A stretch of 64,000 nt of DNA from Acinetobacter halotolerans (GCF_004208515.1 NZ_SGIM01000002.1:361435-425434); one strand, 5' to 3'. Counted from the stretch's first letter, positions 1 through 9,281 are shown. Made by a program: numbers and translations. Notes: generated by a model not told the origin, from the sequence alone.

Positions 1-896
1 TCTGAAGACCTTAAATCAAAATGTTGAGCACCTTTGACTTTATCTAAAACATGCAGGTAATACGGCATTACTCTTGCTTCAAATAACCGGCTACTCAACT
101 CAGTCAACGTTTTTGCAGAATCATTCACACCTTTGAGTAAAACCGCCTGATTCAACACGGTAATATGATGCAATGATAACTGTAATAACTTTGAGCAAGT
201 GTAATCATCAAGCTCAGCTGCGTGATTTGAGTGTACCACTACTATTATGCGTAGCCTACTGTTTTTTAAAATAGAAATCAGCTCTTTATCGACACGGTTG
301 GGGATAACAATCGGAACACGTGAATGAATTCTCAGTATTTTAATTTGAGGGAGAGATGCTAGACGTTCTAGCCATAAAGCGAGTTTTCGGTTGCTGAGGG
401 TGAGTGGATCACCGCCACTTAAAATGACTTCATTGATCTTCGGATTTTGCTCAATGTACTGCTTAATATTTATCCAATCATCATTTTTAGGCAGATTTTC
501 TTGATATGGAAAATGACGGCGAAAACAATAGCGACAGTGAATCGCACATGCGCCCGTTAAAGTGAGTAAAAACCGTGATTGGTATTTGTGTAAAACACCT
601 GCCATTTGGTTGGCGGCTTCTTCACCTAATGGGTCGGTAACGAAGGCTGGATGTTCTTCAAGTTCTAAATGGTGTGGTAAAACTTGCAGTAATAACGGGT
701 CTAAAGGATCGCCAATGTTCATTTTCCCGACGAATGCACGAGGAACACGTAATTTGAACTGCTCAGAGGCGAGGATTGCCCCAGATAATAACTGTTCGGT
801 AGATAGCTCAAGCAGATTTAACAGCTCTAAAGGATCGGTAATTAGATCACTGAGTTGTGATTGCCAGTTTTTCTCTTGATGTAAATAGTTTATCAT
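1..896 (-). CDS. epmB: EF-P beta-lysylation radical SAM enzyme EpmB, 3' end outside window
   Basis: Lysine 2,3-aminomutase-family enzyme that makes (R)-beta-lysine for attachment to elongation factor P. Reading leftwards from ATG at 896, the frame stays open for 298 codons to the window edge, so only the C-terminus is missing. The radical SAM cluster motif CxxxCxxC is visible as C117, C121 and C124, followed by the YCFRRHFP stretch typical of the KamA/EpmB family and by an SGGDPL motif. It is divergent from efp, the gene for its substrate, across an 86-bp gap, a common arrangement in gammaproteobacteria. The identification rests on motifs plus context; the lack of a long N-terminal extension argues against a catabolic lysine aminomutase. 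Confidence 0.93.
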   Translation of the reverse strand, partial: MINYLHQEKNWQSQLSDLITDPLELLNLLELSTEQLLSGAILASEQFKLRVPRAFVGKMNIGDPLDPLLLQVLPHHLELEEHPAFVTDPLGEEAANQMAGVLHKYQSRFLLTLTGACAIHCRYCFRRHFPYQENLPKNDDWINIKQYIEQNPKINEVILSGGDPLTLSNRKLALWLERLASLPQIKILRIHSRVPIVIPNRVDKELISILKNSRLRIIVVVHSNHAAELDDYTCSKLLQLSLHHITVLNQAVLLKGVNDSAKTLTELSSRLFEARVMPYYLHVLDKVKGAQHFDLRSS

Positions 897-982
897 GCCA
901 TACGTAAAAATAGTGTTAGCCGCAGCTGTTTGCCTAGTCTAGCATTAATAGATTTGAGTTTTAAGTTTGGAGTGCGCCTTTC

Positions 983-1552
983 ATGGCCTATTATTCTACA
1001 AATGATTTTAAAGCAGGCCTTAAGGTTATGCTTGATGGTAACCCATGTTCAATCATGGAAAATGAATATGTGAAACCAGGTAAAGGTCAAGCATTTAACC
1101 GCGTAAAATTGCGTAATTTACGTTCTGGTAAAGTATTAGAAAAAACGTTTAAATCAGGCGATTCTTTGGAAGCGGCTGATATTGTAGAAGTTGAAATGGA
1201 TTACCTCTACAACGATGGCGAACTTTGGAATTTCATGGATCCTGTCTCTTTCGAGCAAATCGCTGCAGATAAAACTGCGATGGGTGATGCTGCGAAATGG
1301 TTAAAAGACGACTCAAATGAAAAATGTACCATTATGTTATTTAATGGCGTACCTTTGACCGTAAGCCCACCTAACTTCGTGGTTCTTAAAATCATTGAAA
1401 CTGATCCAGGTGTACGTGGTGATACTTCTGGCGGTGGTGGTAAACCTGCTAAATTAGAAACAGGTGCTGTGGTACGTGTTCCGTTATTCGTACAGCAAGA
1501 AGAAAGCGTTCGTGTAGACACCCGTACTGGTGATTATTTAGAACGTGCATAA
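983..1552 (+). CDS. efp: Elongation factor P
   Basis: Cytoplasmic translation factor that relieves ribosome stalling at consecutive prolines. The 189-aa length and three-domain sequence match bacterial EF-P. The modified lysine is present as K34 in the loop PGKGQ, the site to which EpmA attaches the beta-lysine made by EpmB. The C-terminal [13 protein letters not shown] ending is the conserved EF-P tail. The divergent neighbour epmB supports a lysylated rather than rhamnosylated EF-P. A hairpin terminator follows 24 bp after the stop, so the gene is probably monocistronic. Confidence 0.98.
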   Translation: MAYYSTNDFKAGLKVMLDGNPCSIMENEYVKPGKGQAFNRVKLRNLRSGKVLEKTFKSGDSLEAADIVEVEMDYLYNDGELWNFMDPVSFEQIAADKTAMGDAAKWLKDDSNEKCTIMLFNGVPLTVSPPNFVVLKIIETDPGVRGDTSGGGGKPAKLETGAVVRVPLFVQQEESVRVDTRTGDYLERA

Positions 1553-1576
1553 TCGAATCTAACGATAAGATTATCG

Positions 1577-1605
1577 AAGGGATGATGAAAATCATCCCTT
1601 TTTTT
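1577..1605 (+). terminator. Rho-independent terminator after efp
   Basis: A 10-bp perfect stem AAGGGATGAT / ATCATCCCTT closes a GAAA loop and is followed by a T tract. Confidence 0.9.
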
Positions 1606-1732
1606 ATGCCAAAGTATTAGATAAATCATCTTTTAAAAACGATAAACTTACGAAGATATTTCCGAAGAGAAAATATAGGTATGGAAAGCCATGTAACAAC
1701 TAACGAAAAGTTATGTATTTGAGAGGTTCTGA

Positions 1733-3835
1733 ATGGAAACAACACAAACAAAATCATCGCTTCCCTCCAAACTTTTATGGAGTTTGGTTGCCATTGTAGG
1801 CGCTATCTCATTTGGGATACTCGCAGTGAGTCGAGGTGAACATGTCAATGCAGTTTGGCTGGTCCTTGCTGCGGTGTGTGTGTATAGCATTGCTTATCGG
1901 TTCTATAGTTTATTTATCGCGACTAAAGTTTTTGAGTTAAACCCTAAACGGTTGACCCCAGCGCATCGCTTGAATGATGGTCTGGACTATGTGCCAACCA
2001 ATAAATACGTTTTATTTGGTCACCACTTTGCCGCAATTGCAGGTGCAGGACCGTTAGTTGGACCTATTCTAGCCGCACAAATGGGGTATTTACCTGGAAC
2101 AATTTGGCTGTTAGTGGGTGTGGTCATCGCAGGTGCAGTACAAGATTTCTTGGTGTTATTCATCTCTACCAGACGCGACGGTCGTTCATTGGGTGAAATG
2201 GCAAAACAGGAATTAGGCACTTTTGCTGGTGTGATCGTCATGCTGGGTACGTTAGGCGTGATGGTGATTATCCTTGCTGTATTGGCCTTAGTCGTGGTTA
2301 AAGCACTCGCCGAAAGTCCATGGGGGGTATTTAGTATTGCGGCAACCATTCCAATCGCACTGTTCATGGGCATATACATGCGCTATCTGCGCCCCGGGAA
2401 AATTGCAGAGGTTTCGATTATCGGCTTTGTCCTGATGATGGCGGCAATTGTATTTGGTGGCGATGTTGCAAAACATCCTTATTGGGGTGAGTTTTTTACC
2501 TTAACTGGAACGCAACTAACGTGGGGACTGATAATCTATGGCTTTATTGCCTCAGTGTTACCCGTTTGGTTGTTATTGGCACCACGTGATTATCTCTCTA
2601 CATTCCTTAAAATTGGTGTGATCGCAGGTCTTGCAGTCGGTATTTTATTTGCGATGCCTGAGTTAAAAATGCCAGCAGTGACGCATTTTGTCGATGGAAC
2701 AGGTCCTGTTTTTTCTGGAAGTTTATTTCCTTTCTTATTTATTACCATTGCTTGTGGTGCGATTTCAGGTTTCCATGCCTTGGTTGCTTCAGGTACAACC
2801 CCAAAACTGGTTGATAACGAAGTCAATATTCGTGTGATTGGCTATGGCGGTATGTTGATGGAATCATTCGTCGGTATTATGGCGATGATTTGTGCCACTG
2901 TTTTAGATCCGGGTATTTATTTTGCCATTAACGCACCAGCAGCAGTTTTGGGAACAAGTGTTGAAACTGCTGCGGAAGCGGTACGAAATTTAGGTTTTGT
3001 GGTAACCCCTGAAATGTTGACTGTGTTGGCACACGAAGTGGGGGAAAGCTCGATTTTATCGCGTACAGGCGGCGCACCAACCTTTGCAATTGGTATGGCG
3101 CATATCATCTCTGAAATTTTTAATAATCGTTCGATGATGGCATTTTGGTATCACTTTGCGATTTTATTTGAAGCTTTATTTATTTTAACAGCGGTAGATG
3201 CGGGTACACGTGCATGTCGTTTCATGGTGCAAGATACGGTGGGTATCGTTGTTCCAGCAGTGAAAAACTCAAGTTCATTCGTTGGGAACTTAATCGGAAC
3301 GTTTGTTGCGGTTGCAGGTTGGGGGTACTTTGTCTATCAAGGTGTGGTTGACCCTCTAGGTGGTATCAATTCTTTATGGCCTTTATTTGGTATCGGTAAC
3401 CAGATCCTTGCATCGATGGCATTGATTTTAGGTACGGTTATTCTATTTAAAATGAAAAAAGAAAAATATGTTTGGGTTACGATTGTACCGACTGTTTTCT
3501 TGATCATTACTTCAATGACCGCTGGATGGCAAAAGATTTTCCATGACAATCCTAAAATTGGTTTCCTTGCTCAAGCCAATCGTTTCTCGGATGCGATTGC
3601 ACGTGGTGAAGTACTTGCTCCAGCAAAATCTGTGGCTGAGATGCAGACTATTGTATTGTCAAATCAGATTAATGCAGGGTTGTGCGCGTTCTTTATGATT
3701 GTTGCAATTGTGATGATAATTGCCTCGATTGGCGCGATTCGTAGAGCCTTGGCAAGTCCAACACCAACAGCCAATGAAGCACCTGCGGTCTATACCGAAA
3801 CGCCGATGACTGCAAATAGTATCAAAGGAGAGTGA
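1733..3835 (+). CDS. cstA: Carbon starvation protein A, pyruvate/peptide transporter
   Basis: Integral inner-membrane transporter of the CstA family (peptide and pyruvate uptake under carbon limitation in enterobacteria). The 700-aa product has the family's usual length and many hydrophobic segments. Family signatures include GHHFAAIAGAGPLVGP around residues 95-110 and GGAPTFAIGMAHI around residue 450. ATG at 1733 follows the purine-rich GAGAGG. It is followed directly by a short YbdD/YjiX-type gene whose possible start codons overlap or abut the cstA stop, so the two are translationally coupled. No regulatory site was recognised in the 127-bp leader. Confidence 0.95.
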   Translation: METTQTKSSLPSKLLWSLVAIVGAISFGILAVSRGEHVNAVWLVLAAVCVYSIAYRFYSLFIATKVFELNPKRLTPAHRLNDGLDYVPTNKYVLFGHHFAAIAGAGPLVGPILAAQMGYLPGTIWLLVGVVIAGAVQDFLVLFISTRRDGRSLGEMAKQELGTFAGVIVMLGTLGVMVIILAVLALVVVKALAESPWGVFSIAATIPIALFMGIYMRYLRPGKIAEVSIIGFVLMMAAIVFGGDVAKHPYWGEFFTLTGTQLTWGLIIYGFIASVLPVWLLLAPRDYLSTFLKIGVIAGLAVGILFAMPELKMPAVTHFVDGTGPVFSGSLFPFLFITIACGAISGFHALVASGTTPKLVDNEVNIRVIGYGGMLMESFVGIMAMICATVLDPGIYFAINAPAAVLGTSVETAAEAVRNLGFVVTPEMLTVLAHEVGESSILSRTGGAPTFAIGMAHIISEIFNNRSMMAFWYHFAILFEALFILTAVDAGTRACRFMVQDTVGIVVPAVKNSSSFVGNLIGTFVAVAGWGYFVYQGVVDPLGGINSLWPLFGIGNQILASMALILGTVILFKMKKEKYVWVTIVPTVFLIITSMTAGWQKIFHDNPKIGFLAQANRFSDAIARGEVLAPAKSVAEMQTIVLSNQINAGLCAFFMIVAIVMIIASIGAIRRALASPTPTANEAPAVYTETPMTANSIKGE

Positions 3836-4140
3836 TGATGGATTTTAAAATTGCTCGTAAAGGAAGTGCAGTGATTGTGAAGATCATTAAATTCACCATC
3901 ATGTCGCAAAAACATTTGTTATTGTCACCAAGAAACTGGTCGAAAATCGCGGTTTTATGGCAGCATTTGCAACAGAGTTTTCGTTTAATGGTCGGTGTAC
4001 CTGACTATGAAAATTATGTGCAACATATGAAAACACACCATCCAGATTTAACCCCAATGGATGCTAAAACTTTTTATCGTCACTGTGTAGATTCGCGCTA
4101 TCCAAGTGCGGGCGGTGGGATGAAGAAATGCCCTTGTTAG
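3835..4140 (+). CDS. YbdD/YjiX-family small protein, CstA partner
   Basis: About 101 residues. The C-terminal half carries the family pattern: FRLMVGVPDYENYVQHMKTHHP, then a Cys-containing tail ending KKCPC. Such proteins are encoded next to cstA or btsT and the pairing is thought to be functional; the exact role is not established. Three starts are possible: GTG at 3832 and ATG at 3835 and 3838. AAAGGAG at 3824-3830 places the best-spaced start at 3838, although 3835 gives the classical stop/start overlap with cstA. It has an N-terminal extension of about 30 residues relative to the 65-70 aa enterobacterial proteins. A strong hairpin follows. Confidence 0.85.
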   Translation: MMDFKIARKGSAVIVKIIKFTIMSQKHLLLSPRNWSKIAVLWQHLQQSFRLMVGVPDYENYVQHMKTHHPDLTPMDAKTFYRHCVDSRYPSAGGGMKKCPC

Positions 4141-4175
4141 AAATAGAAATTATTTGATTTCTTTGAAAAAAATCT

Positions 4176-4213
4176 AAAACAGTGTATGTTGATTCATACA
4201 CTGTTTTATTTTT
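4176..4213 (+). terminator. Terminator of the cstA operon
   Basis: A 13-bp perfect stem, AAAACAGTGTATG / CATACACTGTTTT, with a TTGATT loop and a following T-rich run. It separates cstA from the MoxR operon and shows that the reading frame open from 4182 does not mark the true moxR start. Confidence 0.9.
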
Positions 4214-4226
4214 GGGGGATAGAATA

Positions 4227-5186
4227 ATGTGGGGTCTGGAAAAAGTTTCAGTTCAAGAAAACAATCAGCAAAATCAAAAAATACAACAAGATATTCAGCA
4301 TTATGAGCATAAGATCAAAAGTTTTTTGCTCGAGGTTAATCAGCTTATTTTGGATAAACCGCAGCAAACCAAATTGGCGCTGACGTGTTTATTGGCTGGT
4401 GGTCATGTGCTGTTTGAGGATTTACCTGGACTTGGAAAAACAACCTTAGCCAGTGCATTGGCACGTTTAACAGGTTTGCAGTTTCAACGGATTCAATTTA
4501 CCAATGACATGCTGGCAAGCGATGTGATTGGGATTAATATGTTTAACCAGAAAGAGCATTTATTTGAGTTTAAAAAAGGGCCTATTTTCACTCAAATTTT
4601 GCTGGCCGATGAAATCAATCGCTGTAGTCCAAAAACCCAAAGTGCCTTGCTGGAAGCAATGGAAGAAGGGGCGGTCACCGTCGATGGTGTACATTATGAA
4701 TTGCCACAGCCTTTCTGGGTCCTCGCCACACAAAACCCACTATTTCAAAGTGGTACTTATGCATTGCCAGAGTCGCAATTGGATCGCTTTTTAATGCGCT
4801 TGTCACTCGGTTATCCATCACGCCAAGCAGAGAAATTACTCTTACAGCAAAGTTCCCGTCATGTGTTGATTCATCAGTTAACTGCTGTATTTGATCAAGC
4901 CGATATATTACATTTGCGTTCATTGGCTCAGCAGGTATTTTTAAGCAATGCCGTCTTAAACTATATTTTAGATTTGGCTGCTGAAACACGTAAACAACGG
5001 CATGGTCTGTCAACGCGTGGTGTCTTGGCACTTAAAGCTGCGGCGCAAGCGTATGCATTGGTTGAGGGTCGTAGCTTTGTCACCACAGATGATGTGCAGA
5101 CTGTTTTCGTGGCTGTAGTTGCGCATCGTTTAAGCTTAGCAGAAGTGGACGTGAAACAAATTTTGCAATTGGTTGATGTGTTGTAG
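4227..5186 (+). CDS. MoxR-family AAA+ ATPase
   Basis: Cytoplasmic AAA+ ATPase of the MoxR/RavA group, thought to act as a chaperone for proteins encoded beside it. The Walker A motif GLGKT is at about residues 68-72 and the Walker B motif LLADEINR follows about 65 residues later; the WVLATQNP sensor segment is present. I chose ATG at 4227 (319 aa, GGGGGAT upstream) because the open frame from 4182 overlaps the preceding terminator stem. The next genes encode a DUF58 protein and a membrane transglutaminase, the common three-gene set in gammaproteobacteria. Confidence 0.92.
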   Translation: MWGLEKVSVQENNQQNQKIQQDIQHYEHKIKSFLLEVNQLILDKPQQTKLALTCLLAGGHVLFEDLPGLGKTTLASALARLTGLQFQRIQFTNDMLASDVIGINMFNQKEHLFEFKKGPIFTQILLADEINRCSPKTQSALLEAMEEGAVTVDGVHYELPQPFWVLATQNPLFQSGTYALPESQLDRFLMRLSLGYPSRQAEKLLLQQSSRHVLIHQLTAVFDQADILHLRSLAQQVFLSNAVLNYILDLAAETRKQRHGLSTRGVLALKAAAQAYALVEGRSFVTTDDVQTVFVAVVAHRLSLAEVDVKQILQLVDVL

Positions 5187-5200
5187 TTGAGGATAGATAC

Positions 5201-6118
5201 ATGCAAAGCCGATTCAAACAACAAGTTCGGCAGTGGATTGCAAAGCGCTTTCAAGTGGACCGTAGCAAAACGCTGTTGCAAAAAGATATTTTGGTTTTTA
5301 TTCATACACATGGTTTTTTATATCTTGCTCTGATTCTAATTACTTTTATCGCTGGCATTAACTATGGCAATAATCTGATTTTAGGGTTTTGCTTCTTATT
5401 AAGTGCGATTTTATGTATTAGTTTTTATTTAACCTTCAAACAGTTGCATGCTTTACATATTGAGGTCATGAACACTGAAGTCGGACAAGTGGGGCAGGTA
5501 TTAGCACTTAAACTTTTTCTGAAACAGAAATCAAATGTAGCTCGATATTTACGAGTTCAATGGCACGATCAGGAACAAATTTTTTATTTAGACCAAGCAC
5601 AGCAAAGTCTTGAACTGGGTTTTTTCCCGCAACAACGTGGCGAATATGCTTTTGATACGATTAAAATCTATTCGACCTATCCTTTGGGATTGGTTCGCGC
5701 TTGGACCTATTTAAATCTAAAGCAAAAGGTATGGATTGCACCTAAGGCTTATGATTGGCAAAAAGAACATAAAAATCAACCATCACATACCAACGATAGT
5801 CTGGATGAATTTCGTGAGCTAAGAACTTTTCAGCAAGGGGATTCTTATCAAAATGTGGCATGGAAACAAGTCGCACGGGGACAAGGCTTTTTTATCAAAA
5901 TGTTTGAAGCTCAAGCCAATCATCAACATTTAGAGATTGATTATCAGCAGATACCCGTACAAAGTCATGAAGAAAAATTAAGCTTTATGATGGGATTGAT
6001 TGAGCAGTGTGAACAGTTTGGAGATGATTATGCCTTGATTCTGCCACATGCTCGGTTGGAAAGTGGGCAAGGATCATCTCAGTTGATTCAAGCAAAACGC
6101 TTACTTGCGCAGGCCTAA
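5201..6118 (+). CDS. DUF58 domain membrane protein
   Basis: A 305-aa protein with two hydrophobic segments near residues 37-80, then a soluble domain with the DUF58 signature (DEFRELRTFQQGDSYQNVAWK, about residues 203-223). DUF58 proteins have a von Willebrand A-like fold and nearly always sit beside moxR ATPases; biochemical function is unproven. The start follows the moxR stop by 14 bp with GAGGA upstream, and the next gene starts two bases after its stop, so this is the middle gene of an operon. Confidence 0.88.
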   Translation: MQSRFKQQVRQWIAKRFQVDRSKTLLQKDILVFIHTHGFLYLALILITFIAGINYGNNLILGFCFLLSAILCISFYLTFKQLHALHIEVMNTEVGQVGQVLALKLFLKQKSNVARYLRVQWHDQEQIFYLDQAQQSLELGFFPQQRGEYAFDTIKIYSTYPLGLVRAWTYLNLKQKVWIAPKAYDWQKEHKNQPSHTNDSLDEFRELRTFQQGDSYQNVAWKQVARGQGFFIKMFEAQANHQHLEIDYQQIPVQSHEEKLSFMMGLIEQCEQFGDDYALILPHARLESGQGSSQLIQAKRLLAQA

Positions 6119-6120
6119 GC

Positions 6121-8109
6121 ATGAACAAACCAATTTTTTTCACTATCTTGGCTGCGCTCGGATGTGTACTACTCGGGCAGGTTAGCTTTGTTCCAATTTC
6201 CTTGAGTGGTTTATGGGGAATTGTGTGGCTGATCTTAGTTTGGCGTTATCACAAACAAAATTTAAAGCCGTTCCCGAAACCAATACTGATTATTTTTGTC
6301 TTGGTCTCATTTGCGCTGATCTATTTCCACTATCAAAGTCTGCTTGGCGTTGAACCAGGTGTCGCTTTGCTAAGTACCTGTTTATTTGCCAAGAGTCTTG
6401 AAGCTAAAAATACCCGAGATTTATTGATTGTTTTCAATTTTGCCTTATTCGTTGGTGCAAGTTTACTTTTACATAGCCAAGCCTTTTGGATGGCAATGAT
6501 TGTTTTCGTGACATTTGTTATGTGTTTAATGGGTTTGTATCGTATCCAAACGGGTTTGTTTAATCAAAATACGTTGTCTTCCAATCAATTAAAACAAGAT
6601 ATTAAACAAGTTTTTAAGTTCATTGGTATAGCAACGCCATTTTTTATTTTGTTGTTTATTTTCTTCCCGCGCTTGCCACCACTTTGGGCCATTCCGATTC
6701 AGAATGATCGGGCTGTTACGGGTATGAGTGATCGAATGTCACCCGGAGATATTGCACGTTTGTCTCAGTCCACAGCTTTGGCTTTTCGTGTTGTAGCAGA
6801 CATGTATCAGTTTCCAAACCGTAAAGAGCTGTATTGGCGTGCTTTAGTTCTAGATGAATATGATGGTGTGACATGGACCAGTAGTATTTTTAATCAACAT
6901 GCAAAAAACACGCAAAGCACTGGGCGGATTGTGCCATATCAGTATTTGCCTGCTGATGAACAAGCCAATTGGATTATGGGCTTAGAGTATTCAATTCCCC
7001 AAGAGCGATATTTACAACTCTATCAGGACGATAGTATTCGTCCTACAAAATTGATCAAACGAAACCAACCGATACAAATGTACTGGTTAGGACGAAGCAC
7101 CGCTGAGCCAAGTGTACTCGCTGAACATCAGTTTGAATTAAACACCCGATTTGATGAAACACGAGATCAAAAAGCCCAACAATTAGCGAGCAAGCTGTTT
7201 GAGCAAAGCCACCAACATCCTGAAAAATATGTGCAAGCTGTTTTAGGGTGGTATCGTAAAAATGGTTTTGTCTACACATTAAGTCCGGGAACGTTGGGTG
7301 GCGATCGTATAGATCAGTTCCTATTTTCCAGTCGTAAAGGCTTTTGTGAACACTATGCATCTAGCTTCGTGATGCTGATGCGTTATGTCGGAATTCCTGC
7401 TCGAGTAGTGACGGGTTACCAAGGAGGGCAGCCAGCATTTGATGCGAAAAGTTGGGAGGTTCGTCAACTGGATGCGCATGCATGGAGTGAGGTCTATTTA
7501 GATGGAAAATGGAAAAGGATAGACCCAACCGCAATGATTGCGCCGCAACGTATTGATACTGGTATGCAGGATTATTTGGCGCAAGACCAACGTATTTGGG
7601 GCGATCAGCAAGCGAAAGCTTGGCGCTTACAACAGTTTAAATTTCTAAAAAATGTACGTGTTTGGAATGACTATTTAAGTTATCAATGGCAAAGCAAAGT
7701 TGTAGGCTACGACGCTGAAAAACAGAAAAACTGGCTATCTAAACTCGGGCTTGATTCAACTTATGGTTATGTTGTGGTGTTAATCATCGGCATAAGTGGA
7801 ATTTTAATTTCGTTTTTGTTTTTTGCTTGGTGGCGACACCGTAAGCAACAAGCCATATATCAGCGGATGATTTTAAAATTTCAAAAGCAACTTCCTAAGC
7901 ATTTGCAGAAAATACCCACTGAAACGTTCCAAACGTGGATGCAGCGTTTATCTTTAACTGTTGAAAATCAACAACCATTTGAACAAGTGATTGTGCTGTA
8001 TCAGAAAATCGTATTTTTAGAGCAAATGAATCGCGTTGATCTACAACAATTTAAAAAGTTGCTTAAAGACTGTGCGGTTGTGATCAAACAAGATCAAAAA
8101 AACTTGTGA
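6121..8109 (+). CDS. TgpA-type membrane transglutaminase-like protein
   Basis: A 662-aa inner-membrane protein: an N-terminal block of transmembrane helices (roughly residues 5-190), a periplasmic transglutaminase-core domain, then one further helix near residue 560 and a short cytoplasmic tail. The catalytic triad is intact: C409 in KGFCEHYA, H453 in DAHAW and D468 in RIDPTA. This matches the DUF3488 plus transglutaminase architecture of Pseudomonas TgpA, a protein reported as essential there. It closes the moxR-DUF58-tgpA operon. Its substrate is not known, and transglutaminase versus protease activity cannot be decided from sequence. Confidence 0.9.
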   Translation: MNKPIFFTILAALGCVLLGQVSFVPISLSGLWGIVWLILVWRYHKQNLKPFPKPILIIFVLVSFALIYFHYQSLLGVEPGVALLSTCLFAKSLEAKNTRDLLIVFNFALFVGASLLLHSQAFWMAMIVFVTFVMCLMGLYRIQTGLFNQNTLSSNQLKQDIKQVFKFIGIATPFFILLFIFFPRLPPLWAIPIQNDRAVTGMSDRMSPGDIARLSQSTALAFRVVADMYQFPNRKELYWRALVLDEYDGVTWTSSIFNQHAKNTQSTGRIVPYQYLPADEQANWIMGLEYSIPQERYLQLYQDDSIRPTKLIKRNQPIQMYWLGRSTAEPSVLAEHQFELNTRFDETRDQKAQQLASKLFEQSHQHPEKYVQAVLGWYRKNGFVYTLSPGTLGGDRIDQFLFSSRKGFCEHYASSFVMLMRYVGIPARVVTGYQGGQPAFDAKSWEVRQLDAHAWSEVYLDGKWKRIDPTAMIAPQRIDTGMQDYLAQDQRIWGDQQAKAWRLQQFKFLKNVRVWNDYLSYQWQSKVVGYDAEKQKNWLSKLGLDSTYGYVVVLIIGISGILISFLFFAWWRHRKQQAIYQRMILKFQKQLPKHLQKIPTETFQTWMQRLSLTVENQQPFEQVIVLYQKIVFLEQMNRVDLQQFKKLLKDCAVVIKQDQKNL

Positions 8110-8144
8110 TCATGCTAAAAAATGAATATCATGCTTTTCATTCT

Positions 8145-8221
8145 AGGTGTATAGCTCAGTTGGTTAGAGCGCTACGTTGACATCGTAGAGGTCAGCAGTT
8201 CGAGTCTGCTTATACCTACCA
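8145..8221 (+). tRNA. tRNA-Val(GAC)
   Basis: A 77-nt cloverleaf. The acceptor stem AGGTGTA pairs with TATACCT (one G-T), followed by discriminator A and an encoded CCA. The D arm GCTC/GAGC, anticodon stem CTACG/CGTAG with loop TTGACAT (anticodon GAC), and T arm AGCAG-TTCGAGT-CTGCT are all complete. It is the insertion site of the prophage remnant to its right. Under the usual integration model, the 3' half seen here was supplied by the phage (see the partial copy at 17769-17814). Confidence 0.95.
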
Positions 8222-8246
8222 AAATTCACTGTTAAAACAGTATATT

Positions 8247-8275
8247 AAAGCCCACTCAAAAAGTGGGCTTTTTTG
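8247..8275 (+). terminator. Terminator after tRNA-Val
   Basis: Stem AAAGCCCACT / AGTGGGCTTT with a CAAAA loop and T run. It lies inside the element, so the phage brought its own replacement for the tRNA terminator. Confidence 0.88.
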
Positions 8276-8297
8276 TTTTCGGGGTGTTTTCGGGGAA
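8276..8297. repeat. Tandem TTTTCGGGG repeats, candidate integrase arm sites
   Basis: TTTTCGGGG occurs at 8276-8284 and 8287-8295, 11 bp apart (one helical turn). TTTCGGGGAA recurs at the right end of the element (17639-17648), and an inverted TCCCCGAA lies near 17585. The pattern fits arm-type sites of a tyrosine recombinase; this is inference. Confidence 0.45.
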
Positions 8298-8356
8298 CTC
8301 CGTTCGGTTTTAATGTGAATAAGTACAATAAATCGCCGTGTTTAGAATTTAAAAAA

Positions 8357-8602
8357 TCATCTAAAACTGACTCGTTGCGGCTTCGGTTCTTCATGTCCTT
8401 GTAGGTAGGGATCCGTCATTTTTTCGGTCGCATGACCGGCCAATGCCTGAGCATAAGCTTTGCCATATTTCTCGGTAATATTGAAAATACCTAAAGCACG
8501 CAGATCATGAAAAGATGGTCTTTGTCTCGGCTCTAAATGATCACATGCACCTGATAAATCCCGATACTTTTGGAATTGCTTGGTGAGGTGATCTTCAGTC
8601 AC
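8357..8602 (-). pseudogene. Phage tyrosine integrase, C-terminal fragment
   Basis: Eighty-one codons remain, with the C-terminal catalytic box: PSFHDLRALG (His and Arg of the HxxR motif), then AGHATEKMTDPYL carrying the second His and the nucleophile Tyr. A full integrase would have about 330-400 residues; the N-terminal DNA-binding part and the first catalytic Arg are missing, with a stop codon just upstream of the GTG at 8602. It lies next to the tRNA end of the prophage, where the integrase of a tRNA-targeting phage is expected. The protein would be inactive, so the element cannot excise by itself. Confidence 0.85.
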
Positions 8603-8662
8603 AGCAATAAACTACACTGATCAATATTATTTAAACGATAAAGATTATGTCTGAATCAATAG

Positions 8663-8683
8663 CCGCCAAAAGGCGGTTTTTTT
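8663..8683 (+). terminator. Short hairpin with T tract before the holin-like genes
   Basis: Stem CCGCC / GGCGG with an AAAA loop followed by seven Ts. A similar layout precedes the endolysin remnant at 9695. It lies 20 bp before the start of the next gene. Confidence 0.65.
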
Positions 8684-8702
8684 ACATCTGGAGAAATGAA
8701 AA

Positions 8703-8846
8703 ATGGCAGAGCCTATGAGTAGCGGTGGCGGGGTCGCAACTGTAATTAAAGTTTATGGTATGTGGTTTTTGATGGCCATTGCGGCTATAGCGGTGGTTTT
8801 GGGTTATTTGGTTTTCATTGACTCGAATGCCTCGTACACGCAGTGA
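8703..8846 (+). CDS. Small single-span membrane protein, phage lysis region
   Basis: Forty-seven residues, MAEPMSSGGG followed by one hydrophobic segment (about residues 18-40) and a short polar tail. CTGGAG lies 7-12 bases upstream of ATG 8703. Its 3' end overlaps the start of the next membrane gene, a typical layout for overlapping phage lysis genes. No family was recognised; a holin partner or spanin-like role is possible from location alone. Confidence 0.6.
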   Translation: MAEPMSSGGGVATVIKVYGMWFLMAIAAIAVVLGYLVFIDSNASYTQ

Positions 8847-9096
8847 ATGGGTCGTGAGTTTAATCACTACGATGGTGGGGAGTATTGCCGGTGGTGGATT
8901 CTTAATTCAGCACTTCGAATTGCATGATTACCTTTTAACTTGGTCCGGCTTATGTGCAATAGGGGGCATTTTCTTTGCTGCAGGTTTGCCATTTTGGGCC
9001 ATCATTCGCTGGATGTTTAACTACTTGAATGCAAGAGAGGATGCAACCATCTTCGACGTAGCTAAGGAAATGAAAGACTACAAAGATAACTTTTAA
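8827..9096 (+). CDS. Holin-like phage membrane protein
   Basis: Eighty-nine residues from ATG 8827 (an upstream TTG at 8818 would add three). Three hydrophobic segments at about residues 9-28, 38-58 and 52-68 are followed by a charged C-terminal tail ending EMKDYKDNF. The size, topology and position before an endolysin remnant match class I/II holins; I recognise similar proteins in Acinetobacter prophages but cannot name the family. The reading frame is intact although the endolysin is not. Confidence 0.65.
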   Translation: MPRTRSEWVVSLITTMVGSIAGGGFLIQHFELHDYLLTWSGLCAIGGIFFAAGLPFWAIIRWMFNYLNAREDATIFDVAKEMKDYKDNF

Positions 9097-9212
9097 TAGT
9101 TCCACTAATGCACTGATTTTTTCGGGAGGTTTGTTCTGTTCAACTGTTAGAGTGGCAAGGTTTACACACCTTATTGCTAATAGCCAATAGCTTTATCGAA
9201 AGACTAGGGGCG

Positions 9213-9247
9213 TTGACATTCATTGATATGGCATATACATTGTATAT
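9213..9247 (+). promoter_or_regulatory. Promoter with overlapping dyad before the ribbon-helix-helix gene
   Basis: TTGACA at 9213-9218 and TACATT at 9236-9241 are 17 bp apart. The -10 region is covered by the palindrome ATATACATTGTATAT (9233-9247), a likely operator. The gene starting at 9282 encodes a small putative DNA-binding protein, so autoregulation is plausible. Confidence 0.5.
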
Positions 9248-9281
9248 ACATTTTCTTGTTGCCTTTGGGAATTAAAACGAT

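Noticed and set aside
562..879. 105-aa frame on the plus strand inside epmB
   Set aside because: It is the antisense shadow of epmB, whose minus-strand frame carries the radical SAM motif and stays open to the window edge.
4182..4226. Upstream start for the MoxR ATPase
   Set aside because: These codons lie in the stem and tail of the cstA operon terminator; ATG 4227 has a good ribosome site.
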